A DNA stretch of 15,202 nucleotides from Arenicella sp. (GCA_016763815.1 JAESTB010000158.1:1-15202), one strand, 5' to 3'. Positions 8,966 through 15,202 are shown, counted from the first letter of the stretch. Program-made: numbers and translations. The notes: a model not told the origin generated them from the sequence alone.

Positions 8966-10920
8966 AATTGCCCCCCCATAGTCAATTCTGTCACATCCGA
9001 TAGTCGCTTTAAGGTGAAGTCACCGGCGCTAATGATTGGATACTTATGTAAACCGGTAACGGTTTCTGTAAAACTACCATTAAGCTCCGAGTAGCCTGCC
9101 CCTAAAGCCCCACTTGCGCTGTTATCAAAGGTCAATGACATAACGCGAATGATGTCGAAACCTTGACCGTGCCGATCATGAAATTTGTGCCGAAACGGAT
9201 TAGTGGGCGCATCCTCAGACAAGAAATTAGTAGCCTCTAGCGCGCTACCGAGGCTACCCGTCATCGCCAAAACCGCGCCAGTAAAATCATAGGCCACGGT
9301 GCTGGTGCGTGAACCGACAGTCTCGCCATCACGTAACTGGGTACCTTCAAATAGCGGTATTAAGGCATCATCCGTCAACAGCACGTAGCGACCAGGGGTG
9401 GTCACTACGCCCGCTTGATCGGTTTCACCGTTTTGCCACATCTGGATAACATCCTTTAGCAGGTTCACCTGCCCCGAACTGTTCTGATGCACGATGATGC
9501 GAAACTGGAACGGTGACGCCACTGGCGCTAAGGCGCTGGTATCCAACAGCACTGGCACACCATTTGCATCGGTACATAACTCTGCCCCGGCACCCGGATT
9601 GATACCGATAAATACCGGCTCAAAACCCACAATCGTTGCAACAACAGCAGGGTCGGCAACGCAGTCGCGCCGATAGTTGTTCGCTTGCGATACTGCATTT
9701 ATTTCAACCACGCCAACCCACAGCCCGGCGTAGTCCGCCTGGGCATGAGCAACTGGAACCAATATGTCCAACAACTGCTCAAATAGATCGCCCCACACAC
9801 TAATTTCAGTATCAGGCTTAGGCAACTCTAGAGAGCTCATACTGGGTGCCAAGCCGACGACTGGTATCAGCCAACGCGTCAGACCAGGAATTCGCACTTC
9901 GAGCACTTCGCTATAGCCCACTGCGGTTACATTCGCGCGCCGTAACCCAAGGCGAAGACGGTATAAGGTATCGGCTGGGATTGAGAGATTTATTGGCAGT
10001 GGTAACCAGCGATCCTCCGACACCGGATCAGGGTTGGCAAATTCCATTGGCGTTTGATTAGCCAGCATCTTGAGATTGACGGTATTAGGCTGATCCGAAT
10101 GATTACGAATACGCAGATTGAGGGACTGAATACTCGACCCAAAATCCAAGACATCGCCGAGTTCCAGCGCCAACGGTCCGGTATAGTCGCTGCCACCATT
10201 GCTGAAGACCCAATAGGCCGCGTGGGGTTGCATAATCGCTGTTGCAGGATCAACCACTTGCCATTCGCCTGAGGCGCTGTCCAATTCATAAATTAAGGCT
10301 CCATCGTGGGCAGATGAAGCGGCAAAAAAGTCCAGAAACGTAGGCGGGCTGGCTTGGTCGATATGAAAACCGGTCAGGTTCAACGAATTCGGTGTCCAAC
10401 GTGTGCGCGGCGCAACCGGCTTCCCTGTAATCTCTAGGTTCTCTGATGTTGTACCGGCTAGGTGTACTAGATAAGCCCGGTTGGAGTCGATAGTAAATAA
10501 GTTCGTTAGAAATGACTCTTCAGTAGATTCTGGAAAATAGCGCAGCCAGCCTGGTTTACTGAGTAAACTCTCCGTCGACGCATCCAGAACAAAATCGACT
10601 TTGGCGCGATGCGGCAGCCAGGTCCAAACGCTTTTAATCTGCGCGCCGTCGCCATCGATGAAATTCGCGATTAGATTCGGTAGCGTAGCATCGTCCGGCT
10701 TTACCTTAACGTAAATCGAATTCCACCCAGGGCTCAGGGGTATGGTCTGTGTGCAACTACCACCCGCTATGCAAGTAACATCCGCAAACGAAGCCTGACT
10801 TGCTAATAGTAGAGCGGCGGCACAAAGAATTTTTAGCCCAGTGCAGTGCCGCTTACCAAAAACACTTTGTCTCACAGTTAGCATTTTTCGTTTCACATCC
10901 AGTCGCTTATTCATATTCAC
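8962..10920 (-). CDS. Exported protein with N-terminal 'PGWN' domain, function unknown
   Basis: This is a 652-aa protein. The listed start is GTG; ATG codon 3 (10914) and ATG codon 13 are alternatives, and no strong Shine-Dalgarno decides between them. The signal peptide ends near residue 46 (ASFA|DVT). Residues 57-180 carry the motif IPLSPGWNSIYVKVKP and continue as a beta-rich domain. Residues 260-365 look like an Ig-like beta domain. Residues 397-650 form a second unit (YAGLWVGVVEINAVSQ ... FRIIVHQNSSGQVNLLKDV ... NPFRHKFHDRHGQGFD). I recall similar PGWN proteins next to giant exported proteins in other bacteria, but no function. Between the halves, residues 385-395 (LDILVPVAHAQ) resemble a signal-peptidase site. 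The stop overlaps the start of the giant gene by ATGA, so the two products are likely made together and may interact. The gene lies 44 nt after the isomerase stop. Confidence 0.8.
   Translation of the reverse strand: MNMNKRLDVKRKMLTVRQSVFGKRHCTGLKILCAAALLLASQASFADVTCIAGGSCTQTIPLSPGWNSIYVKVKPDDATLPNLIANFIDGDGAQIKSVWTWLPHRAKVDFVLDASTESLLSKPGWLRYFPESTEESFLTNLFTIDSNRAYLVHLAGTTSENLEITGKPVAPRTRWTPNSLNLTGFHIDQASPPTFLDFFAASSAHDGALIYELDSASGEWQVVDPATAIMQPHAAYWVFSNGGSDYTGPLALELGDVLDFGSSIQSLNLRIRNHSDQPNTVNLKMLANQTPMEFANPDPVSEDRWLPLPINLSIPADTLYRLRLGLRRANVTAVGYSEVLEVRIPGLTRWLIPVVGLAPSMSSLELPKPDTEISVWGDLFEQLLDILVPVAHAQADYAGLWVGVVEINAVSQANNYRRDCVADPAVVATIVGFEPVFIGINPGAGAELCTDANGVPVLLDTSALAPVASPFQFRIIVHQNSSGQVNLLKDVIQMWQNGETDQAGVVTTPGRYVLLTDDALIPLFEGTQLRDGETVGSRTSTVAYDFTGAVLAMTGSLGSALEATNFLSEDAPTNPFRHKFHDRHGQGFDIIRVMSLTFDNSASGALGAGYSELNGSFTETVTGLHKYPIISAGDFTLKRLSDVTELTMGGQL
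8971..8977 (-). promoter_or_regulatory. G7 tract ahead of the giant gene start
   Basis: On the minus strand a run of seven G lies 5 nt before the ATG at 8965 and inside the last codons of the upstream gene. It is the only Shine-Dalgarno-like element there. A -1 ribosomal slip on the run, or one extra G, would join the upstream frame to the giant frame without a stop (GGG GGG GCA ATT ATG). Confidence 0.5.
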
Positions 10921-10964
10921 ATTCTCATTTATGGACTTGGTAAAATTATTGGCAGACGAGTTCT

Positions 10965-12008
10965 CTAACCGTTCGGTAGATTGCCCGGTGTTGCAATTGG
11001 TTTCGGATCGGGCGTGCCAGAAGGCGGCAAAATTGACTCTAGTAAGGTGTTATTCACTTCAATTTCCGCACCGAATGTGCGCTTTAGGTTTGCTAGCCAG
11101 GCGACTTCTACGGCTTCGCGTTTATCCACCATTAGGGTATTCTGAATCTGTAATCGAACGGTATCGAGAGGTATCACCTGCTCCGCACGAACCGCCATCA
11201 GCTTCAATAGATATAGTCCATCCCTAGCCTCAATCACATCGCTGAGTGACCCTGGCTGCTTAAAAGTTTGAATGGCTTTGATCACAGCAGGCTGCTGGAG
11301 TCCTCCAGCTTGACCATGGATATACCAACCAGTATCGCCACCCTGATAACGCGAAGCCTGATGCTCAGAGTGTCGGGCGGCGAGATGACCAAACCCCAGT
11401 GTGTCGGCGGGCAGTAATAAAGCCTGAGCTAGGATATCTTCGGCTTGTTTATAAATTTCAATTTGTCGTTGTTCGGATGCGCCGCGAAGGACATTGAGAT
11501 GGATTACTGCAACGCGAACCATTTCTGCTTGCGTGAAGTCTAAGATTCTAGACTGGTACGCTTGCCGAATTTCGGCATCATCGACAACTATCGCATCCAA
11601 CTGCTGGTCCAGTTCCATTTCGCGCATCTTGCGCACCATAATGCGCTCAAATGTTCTTCGAACATCGGGGTCATCTGCGTATCCGGCCTTGGTCGCATAT
11701 TGCGTCTGCACTTCATGTGCAATGAGGTCATCGAGTAATTTATTTTTATAGTCGATGCTGGAAAAACCGCCAGCATACCCGCCGCCACGACGAATCAATC
11801 GGCGTGAGAATTCCTCGACGGTGATTTCACGATCACCAATTGTGGCTAAAATGGAATTTTTGCCAGTGTCATTTCGCGTTGAAAACCAATACACGCTAAC
11901 GACCAGAGCGACTATCAAACAAGCCGTTAACCCTGCTTTTGTTTTTTCTTTTACGTCCCACACATCGGCGCACCATAGAGTAGTAAATACTCGCCGTTTG
12001 CTGCGCAC
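10965..12008 (-). CDS. Membrane-anchored parvulin-type peptidyl-prolyl cis-trans isomerase (PpiC/SurA-like)
   Basis: This is a 347-aa protein that probably folds exported proteins in the periplasm. Residues 25-43 (AGLTACLIVALVVSVYWFS) form an uncleaved N-terminal membrane anchor. Residues 52-150 are a helical SurA/PpiD-type N-terminal chaperone domain beginning ILATIGDREITVEEF. Residues 160-275 are the parvulin domain with the family signature GGDTGWY (223-229), the preceding FGHLAARHSEH segment and the later DGLYLLKL strand. The tail is Pro-rich. The listed start is GTG with no Shine-Dalgarno; GTG at 11963 (residue 16) would give a shorter N-terminus and would overlap the stop of the small upstream ORF. 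As first large gene of the leftward set, it likely serves the giant exported proteins encoded after it. Parvulins of this type commonly sit beside large secreted substrates. Confidence 0.87.
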   Translation of the reverse strand: MRSKRRVFTTLWCADVWDVKEKTKAGLTACLIVALVVSVYWFSTRNDTGKNSILATIGDREITVEEFSRRLIRRGGGYAGGFSSIDYKNKLLDDLIAHEVQTQYATKAGYADDPDVRRTFERIMVRKMREMELDQQLDAIVVDDAEIRQAYQSRILDFTQAEMVRVAVIHLNVLRGASEQRQIEIYKQAEDILAQALLLPADTLGFGHLAARHSEHQASRYQGGDTGWYIHGQAGGLQQPAVIKAIQTFKQPGSLSDVIEARDGLYLLKLMAVRAEQVIPLDTVRLQIQNTLMVDKREAVEVAWLANLKRTFGAEIEVNNTLLESILPPSGTPDPKPIATPGNLPNG

Positions 12009-12067
12009 GAAACAGTGCTACTTGTGACTACGCTAAACGCAGCCAACAAGGCTAAATTGGTTTTCAC
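11951..12067 (-). CDS. Possible 38-aa secreted peptide or leader ORF overlapping the isomerase start
   Basis: A GTG-started ORF of 38 codons ends in TAA at 11951. It begins (M)KTNLALLAAFSVVTSS, continues TVSCAANGEY and ends LLLYGAPMCGT. The first 23 residues look like a Sec signal peptide (Lys near the N-terminus, hydrophobic core, small residues before CAA|NG). A lipobox reading (TVSC) is possible but weak. A G7 tract lies 8 nt upstream of the GTG, the same arrangement as at the giant gene. It overlaps the beginning of the isomerase ORF in another frame and would couple to the isomerase GTG at 11963. It may be a small exported product, a translational leader, or chance. Nothing here proves expression. 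Confidence 0.4.
   Translation of the reverse strand: MKTNLALLAAFSVVTSSTVSCAANGEYLLLYGAPMCGT
11978..11992. promoter_or_regulatory. Third GAGTA/TACTC palindrome, inside the start of the leftward genes
   Basis: GAGTA-GTAAA-TACTC is a 15-bp palindrome with a 5-nt spacer. Its last ten bases, GTAAATACTC, are identical to those of the site at 12359-12372. It lies within the first codons of the isomerase ORF and in the small ORF. It could be a downstream operator in the same set; because it is in coding sequence, chance is also possible. Confidence 0.3.
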
Positions 12068-12075
12068 CTGTACTA

Positions 12076-12082
12076 CCCCCCC
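12076..12082 (-). promoter_or_regulatory. G7 tract ahead of the small ORF
   Basis: On the minus strand seven consecutive G lie 8 nt before the GTG at 12067. A TAGAAT hexamer (12084-12089, minus) immediately upstream could be a -10 box, in which case transcription would begin in or near the G-run. A -35 match is poor. It may equally act as an unusual ribosome-binding site. Confidence 0.35.
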
Positions 12083-12157
12083 TATTCTAAATAATTGGAC
12101 ATACAACTAACGTACTAATCATTTCAAAACCTTAAATGATTGATTGTGCCTTCTAAA

Positions 12158-12220
12158 TTTACCCGTAACCCAATTCATATTGTTCACCCTAGTAGTCAGT
12201 CTTGTTATTGTTTGGGCTTG
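12158..12220. repeat. 63-bp imperfect direct repeat, copy A (upstream of the signalling pair)
   Basis: Aligned without gaps to 15007-15069, 46 of 63 bases match, and 13 of the 17 differences are transitions. The longest shared blocks include CATAT, TCTTG and CCGT. In the plus frame starting at 12161, 10 of 17 differences fall on third codon positions, and both copies read R-x-PIHI-x-HP-x-x-QS, which hints at an old coding relic, but no start codon or full ORF supports a gene. Confidence 0.55.
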
Positions 12221-12313
12221 CTACGTTCGCCATCGTTAGGTTCCGCTGCGGCCAACAGTAATAGCCATTAGCTTTGCTTGAAAATAGCGTAATTGAGGCA
12301 TAACAAACCGTGC

Positions 12314-12335
12314 TGATATCTACAAAGTAATATCA
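12314..12335. promoter_or_regulatory. Hairpin/inverted repeat in the divergent control region
   Basis: TGATAT at 12314-12319 pairs with ATATCA at 12330-12335, and inside these TAC (12321-12323) pairs with GTA (12327-12329) around an AAA loop, with one bulged C. The nine base pairs are AT-rich. It may be an operator or an mRNA stem-loop; no factor can be assigned. Confidence 0.35.
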
Positions 12336-12357
12336 ACACAATTTTGATTTTTCTGCC

Positions 12358-12373
12358 TGAGTGTAAATACTCA
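12358..12373. promoter_or_regulatory. Candidate operator 1 (GAGTG/TACTC palindrome)
   Basis: TGAGTGTAAATACTCA is a near-perfect palindrome with TGAGT/ACTCA arms. Its centre is 39 bp from that of the second palindrome. The shared GAGT(A/G)-N4-TACTC design suggests a dimeric regulator such as the adjacent NarL/FixJ-type response regulator; that link is inference from position. Confidence 0.5.
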
Positions 12374-12395
12374 AATTGCCTCTTCAACTACTAGT

Positions 12396-12413
12396 TTGAG
12401 TATTTTTACTCAA
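12396..12413. promoter_or_regulatory. Candidate operator 2 (TTGAGTA/TACTCAA palindrome)
   Basis: TTGAGTATTTTTACTCAA has perfect 7-bp arms around TTTT. Its first six bases (TTGAGT) could serve as a plus-strand -35 box, with TATTGT at 12419-12424 as -10 after 17 bp, both 4/6 matches. A bound protein would then overlap the -35. The promoter reading is weak; the palindrome itself is clear. Confidence 0.5.
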
Positions 12414-12478
12414 GTCAGTATTGTGCTATCGCTCTATTATCAATGGTTGAATGATAGCTAAACTAGTTTGCAGTTTGT

Positions 12479-12506
12479 TTTGTACAAACGAAAAACATCG
12501 TTCGTT
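12479..12506. promoter_or_regulatory. Palindrome TTTGTACAAA and adjoining AACGAA/TTCGTT stem-loop
   Basis: TTTGTACAAA (12479-12488) is a perfect 10-bp palindrome. AACGAA (12487-12492) and TTCGTT (12501-12506) form a six-bp inverted repeat with an 8-nt loop. Both lie 120-150 bp upstream of the regulator gene and may belong to its promoter or leader. No factor is identifiable. Confidence 0.3.
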
Positions 12507-12566
12507 AAGTTTAAAAAAATAAAGTAAGGTAGCCGTATAGAAACACTTTATTTACGTATTTTGTTG

Positions 12567-12580
12567 CTAACAAACGTTAG
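12567..12580. promoter_or_regulatory. Palindrome CTAAC-N4-GTTAG upstream of the regulator
   Basis: CTAACAAACGTTAG has perfect 5-bp arms and lies 48 bp before the regulator ATG, just upstream of a TATGCT hexamer (12581-12586) that could be a -10 box. It may mark autoregulation of the regulator-kinase pair; support is positional only. Confidence 0.3.
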
Positions 12581-12628
12581 TATGCTTGTAGACGTATCGA
12601 GGCAAAGTTTCACACTTATCAAACCATA

Positions 12629-13243
12629 ATGAACATTATTCTTGTTGACGATCACCCGCTTTTTAGAGAGGGGCTAAAAGCGATGCTTGAAACTGAGTCA
12701 AGTTATGCTGTGATCAAGCAATTTGATTCAACGACGACACTGAGAGCCTCAGTGATAGAGTTGCAACCAGATATGGTTATTCTTGATTACCGCATGCCGG
12801 GCGGTGGCGCGTTAGAATCACTTCAGTTCATTAAATCTCGCTTTCCTGATATAAAAGTTATATTGCTCACCGGCGTTGAAGTGTCTTCTCTATTTCAACA
12901 GTTTTTTGAGCTTAATGCTGACGGTATTTTGATTAAGGATGCATCTACCAACGAAATGTTAGAGTCGATCAAATCGGTTGCGGCGGGCCACAGAATTATT
13001 GCTCCCGCCGTTCAACAGCAACTTGATAATAGCGACTCTCAATTAACCACTCGAGAATTTCAGGTGATGGTATTGATTCTGCAAGGCCTAAACAACACCG
13101 CCATCGCCAAAGCCTTATCGTTGTCTATAAGAACGATCGGGAATCACCGGTTTAGTTTGATGCAAAAGCTTGAGCTTAAAAATTCGGTGGAGTTAATGCA
13201 CTACGCAATTAAGAATGGCTTGATCGAAATCAATCAGAGTTAG
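12629..13243 (+). CDS. NarL/FixJ-family response regulator (REC-LuxR HTH)
   Basis: This is a 204-aa DNA-binding response regulator. The receiver domain is residues 1-120, with acidic pair D7/D8, phospho-acceptor D53 in ILDYRMPGG, T81 and K103. The GerE/LuxR-type helix-turn-helix is residues 139-199, starting LTTREFQVMVLILQGLNNTAIA and including the recognition segment LSIRTIGNHRFSLMQKL. Length and order match the family exactly. It is followed after 4 nt by the hybrid kinase gene, its likely phosphodonor. Divergent placement next to the leftward export genes and the GAGTA/TACTC palindromes makes those genes likely targets, but no sequence proves this. The ATG start lacks a good ribosome-binding site; no better in-frame start is seen upstream. 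Confidence 0.93.
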   Translation: MNIILVDDHPLFREGLKAMLETESSYAVIKQFDSTTTLRASVIELQPDMVILDYRMPGGGALESLQFIKSRFPDIKVILLTGVEVSSLFQQFFELNADGILIKDASTNEMLESIKSVAAGHRIIAPAVQQQLDNSDSQLTTREFQVMVLILQGLNNTAIAKALSLSIRTIGNHRFSLMQKLELKNSVELMHYAIKNGLIEINQS

Positions 13244-13247
13244 TTTG

Positions 13248-14987
13248 ATGACAATAACGACCGAACAAATGTTAGATTTTTGCCCAACCGAAGCGCGAAA
13301 GCTTGAGGTGATGTTTTCGCATGTTTTTTTCACCGGTAATTTTAGTGTTCTGATTATGGCCGTTTGCGCGCTACTCATGCGTAATACCGAAAATTTTAAT
13401 GACATGTTGATTTGGGTTTCTATTAACGCAGTCTTTGTAATGATGCGTTGGTTCTGTGTATTCAAACCATTTTCCAAACTAACTAACCCGAGTGAAGAAG
13501 ACTATCGAAGAAACTATTGGTTTTTGATGGCCGCGTGGTTTATATCAGGTTCGATTTGGGGTGTTGGCGCGTATTCATTTCTACCTGCGGGTAACGAGCC
13601 TGAACTATTTATTACCTTTATCACAATCTATGTAGGGGTGACGACGGGTAATATGCCCAACTTCTCGTCTTCGGTTTTGGCGGGAATTCTCTTTATTTAC
13701 CCAGCAATTTTGGGGCTGTCAGTGAAGGTCTATGAGTATGGCTATTACTACTTTTTCTTTGTTACGTTGGTTTACCTCATCTATACCACTATCGTACTGG
13801 TCCGTTTAACTAGAATTATCGGCAAGTCAATTAGTCTCGATGTGCAGAATGGCGAGTTACTAAAACAGGTCACCGTTGAAAAAGAAAATGCTGAGAGTGC
13901 AAGCCAAGATAAAAGTCGTTTCCTTGCGGCGGCGAGTCATGATTTGCGGCAACCGCTTAACTCTCTTGGTTTATTCCTTTTTAGTTTAAGAAAACGCTTC
14001 ACTAAAGCTGACACGGCTAAAGTCGAATTTTTAGATGGTGCTGACAATGCATTTAAATCGCTGAGTGAGTTGCTTACATCCCTCCTTGAGATTTCGAGGT
14101 TTGATGATGGATCAATAAATGTCAATCATCAGCCTGTTCGTATTGCCGATGTCTCTAAACCAGTCATAGCCGAGTTTGAATCTATCTGCGGTAGTAAAGG
14201 TCTATTACTAAGCGACAACTTAACTAATACCACAGTCACTACCGACCCTGTATTGTTTGTACGAATGTTACGCAACCTAATTGATAACGCCATTAAATAC
14301 ACTCATCACGGCTCTGTGACCATTAATGAGTCGCTTGAGAATGGCCAGCTTACAATCTCGGTGGTAGATACCGGCATTGGCATTGAATCAAAAGAACTCA
14401 TACAAATTTTTGACGAATACCATCAAATCGCCAATAAGCGACGTAACCGACGCGAAGGCATCGGGCTTGGGTTATCCATCGTTAAAAAAATGTCTCAGTT
14501 ACTAGAACACCCAGTTAAAGTTACATCTGAGATAGGGGTAGGGTCAAGTTTTAGTATCACTCTACCTGTGTCGTCAATTGAACCAGCTGAGCTTATCAAG
14601 GCCGATGAAGAGCGGGCATCACTTTATGGCTTGCAAGTCCTTGTGATTGACGATGAGTCTGAAGTATTGATAGCAATGCGTGGTGCACTGGAGAGTTTAG
14701 GGTGTGAGGCGAGTTGCGCTGAAACTCTAGAGCAGGCAGTAGAACAGTATAAATTGGCTAAACCCGACATTATTTTGAGTGATTTTCGCCTTCACCAAAC
14801 CAGTAATGGTGTGCAAGTAATAGAGAAGCTTCGCCAGCAATTTGGCTCTAATGTACCGGCCATTATCATTAGTGGTGACAGGAGCACGGAGCTTAAGGAC
14901 GAGCTAAAAAATACTGGTTTGGGGCTTTTAGCTAAGCCAATTAGCCCAGATAAATTACACAAAATGATCTTGTCGATGCTCGAGTAA
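13248..14987 (+). CDS. Hybrid sensor histidine kinase with six predicted TM helices and C-terminal receiver
   Basis: This is a 579-aa inner-membrane kinase from ATG 13248 (an in-frame TTG at 13245 adds one codon). Numbering here is from the TTG. Six hydrophobic helices cover about 33-187 with very short loops, so the sensed signal may be in or near the membrane. The HisKA domain begins at 222 with phospho-acceptor H232 in ASHDLRQPLNSLGLF. The ATPase has N box MLRNLIDNAIKYT (341-353), G1 DTGIGI (375-380) and G2 GIGLGL (405-410). A receiver follows (466-580) with D469/D470, phospho-acceptor D513 in LSDFRL and K564. The DLRQPL-type HisKA with a terminal receiver is common in proteobacterial hybrid kinases paired with NarL-type regulators. 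The terminal receiver probably modulates phosphotransfer to the upstream regulator. Compared with the leftward genes, this pair is more AT-rich. Confidence 0.93.
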   Translation: MTITTEQMLDFCPTEARKLEVMFSHVFFTGNFSVLIMAVCALLMRNTENFNDMLIWVSINAVFVMMRWFCVFKPFSKLTNPSEEDYRRNYWFLMAAWFISGSIWGVGAYSFLPAGNEPELFITFITIYVGVTTGNMPNFSSSVLAGILFIYPAILGLSVKVYEYGYYYFFFVTLVYLIYTTIVLVRLTRIIGKSISLDVQNGELLKQVTVEKENAESASQDKSRFLAAASHDLRQPLNSLGLFLFSLRKRFTKADTAKVEFLDGADNAFKSLSELLTSLLEISRFDDGSINVNHQPVRIADVSKPVIAEFESICGSKGLLLSDNLTNTTVTTDPVLFVRMLRNLIDNAIKYTHHGSVTINESLENGQLTISVVDTGIGIESKELIQIFDEYHQIANKRRNRREGIGLGLSIVKKMSQLLEHPVKVTSEIGVGSSFSITLPVSSIEPAELIKADEERASLYGLQVLVIDDESEVLIAMRGALESLGCEASCAETLEQAVEQYKLAKPDIILSDFRLHQTSNGVQVIEKLRQQFGSNVPAIIISGDRSTELKDELKNTGLGLLAKPISPDKLHKMILSMLE

Positions 14988-15202
14988 ACTCATAGAGTTC
15001 TGTTACTTTGCCCGTTATCCTATCCATATCGCCCATCCTAATAATCAATCTTGATATCGTTTTGATTTGGCCGCGCGCAACAAAGAGAGATAGCAATCGG
15101 AACTAAGCTCTGAGAACCGTTTGTAATCCTCCCATTTTTAACTGACGCTAAAAGTAGAGTTTATGCGGCCATCAAGGGAGGTCGCCCACCATTCGCTTTA
15201 TG
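14988..15202. other. Intergenic stretch after the kinase, with possible gene edges at the window end
   Basis: A small inverted repeat AACTC-ATA-GAGTT (14987-14999) follows the kinase stop without a T-run, so it is at best a weak terminator. Copy B of the 63-bp repeat is at 15007-15069. At the very end, either a rightward ORF could begin at ATG 15163 (MRPSREVAHHSLY, open to the edge, with AGAG 4 nt upstream) or a leftward gene could end with TAA at 15161-15163 (reading ...ANGGRPPLMAA). Only about 40 bases are available, so neither is called. Confidence 0.4.
15007..15069. repeat. 63-bp imperfect direct repeat, copy B (downstream of the signalling pair)
   Basis: This is the partner of 12158-12220 (46/63 identical, ungapped, same orientation). 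It begins 20 bp after the kinase stop. The two copies bracket the regulator-kinase pair. In the frame suggested by copy A, this copy meets a TGA after the shared peptide-like segment, so it is not a functional gene as it stands. Confidence 0.55.

Larger units (their letters stand above)
12068..12628. other. Divergent intergenic control region
   Basis: This stretch separates the leftward export genes from the rightward regulator-kinase pair and contains no convincing gene. It holds a C7/G7 tract (12076-12082), one copy of a 63-bp repeat (12158-12220), a hairpin (12314-12335), two related palindromes (12358-12373, 12396-12413) and smaller inverted repeats near the regulator start (12479-12506, 12567-12580). 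It is AT-rich compared with its flanks. The size and density of palindromes suggest regulated promoters in both directions. No strong sigma70 or sigma54 promoter could be assigned with confidence. The regulator ATG lacks a clear Shine-Dalgarno; the nearest GAGG is about 27 nt upstream. Confidence 0.6.

Noticed and set aside
10553..10570. Perfect palindrome around GTTTACTGAGTAAAC with GAGTAAACTC
   Set aside because: It lies deep in the coding region of the 652-aa gene and its spacing differs from the GAGTA-N4-TACTC sites; most likely chance.
12140..12265. Plus-strand ORF of about 41 codons spanning repeat copy A
   Set aside because: It has no ATG and no Shine-Dalgarno, and copy B has an in-frame TGA; it may be a relic but is not supported as a gene.
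12068..12628. Integron attC site around CGTTAGG (12234-12240)
   Set aside because: Only one core-like motif is present, with no matching partner, no paired arms and no integrase or cassette context.
1..15202. CRISPR array, tRNA, rRNA or insertion sequence
   Set aside because: No regularly spaced repeats, no cloverleaf or rRNA-like sequence, and no transposase frame were found.

Overview
The window looks like chromosomal DNA from a free-living, probably marine, gammaproteobacterium. Base composition is moderate. Two large Sec-exported proteins carry typical proteobacterial signal peptides (AHA/AFA-type cleavage sites), and the regulator pair is of a common proteobacterial type. This placement is inference; no rRNA, tRNA or housekeeping gene is present to confirm it. 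No insertion sequence, CRISPR array or phage gene was seen.

Layout. Positions 136-12067 hold one leftward (minus-strand) gene set, transcribed from about 12.1 kb towards the window start: (i) a possible 38-codon secreted peptide (11951-12067); (ii) a membrane-anchored parvulin-type peptidyl-prolyl isomerase (10965-12008); (iii) a 652-aa exported protein with an N-terminal 'PGWN' domain (8962-10920); (iv) a giant 2626-aa exported protein (1085-8965), joined to (iii) by an ATGA stop/start overlap; (v) a 312-aa exported protein with thrombospondin type 3 calcium-binding repeats (136-1074), whose Shine-Dalgarno overlaps the stop of (iv). Positions 12629-14987 hold a divergent two-gene signalling unit on the plus strand: a NarL/FixJ-type response regulator and a six-TM hybrid histidine kinase. 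Between the two sets, 12068-12628 is rich in palindromes. Two match a GAGTA/TACTC design and a third copy lies at the start of the leftward genes, so these may be operators for the adjacent regulator.

How it may work. Genes (ii)-(v) read as one export programme: a periplasmic foldase plus three secreted proteins, two of them with calcium-binding motifs. The most interesting point is that the C-terminal 1100 residues of the giant protein follow, in order, several motifs that I remember from the TcA subunit of insecticidal Tc (ABC) toxin complexes: the ID-P-x-x-L segment after N-x-x-G, the long coiled coil, the Y-DLA...A-AY-E helix, a KIRSV strand, and a terminal I-DDIL strand. Unlike classical TcA, this protein has a Sec signal peptide and an N-terminal beta-propeller-like region, and no TcB/TcC partner is in the window. 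If structure prediction confirms it, this is an undescribed exported TcA-like system with its own foldase and a divergent two-component regulator.

Other items worth a look: G7 tracts just upstream of two start codons in the leftward set, a 63-bp imperfect repeat flanking the signalling pair, and a 33-bp in-frame tandem duplication in the calcium-repeat gene.
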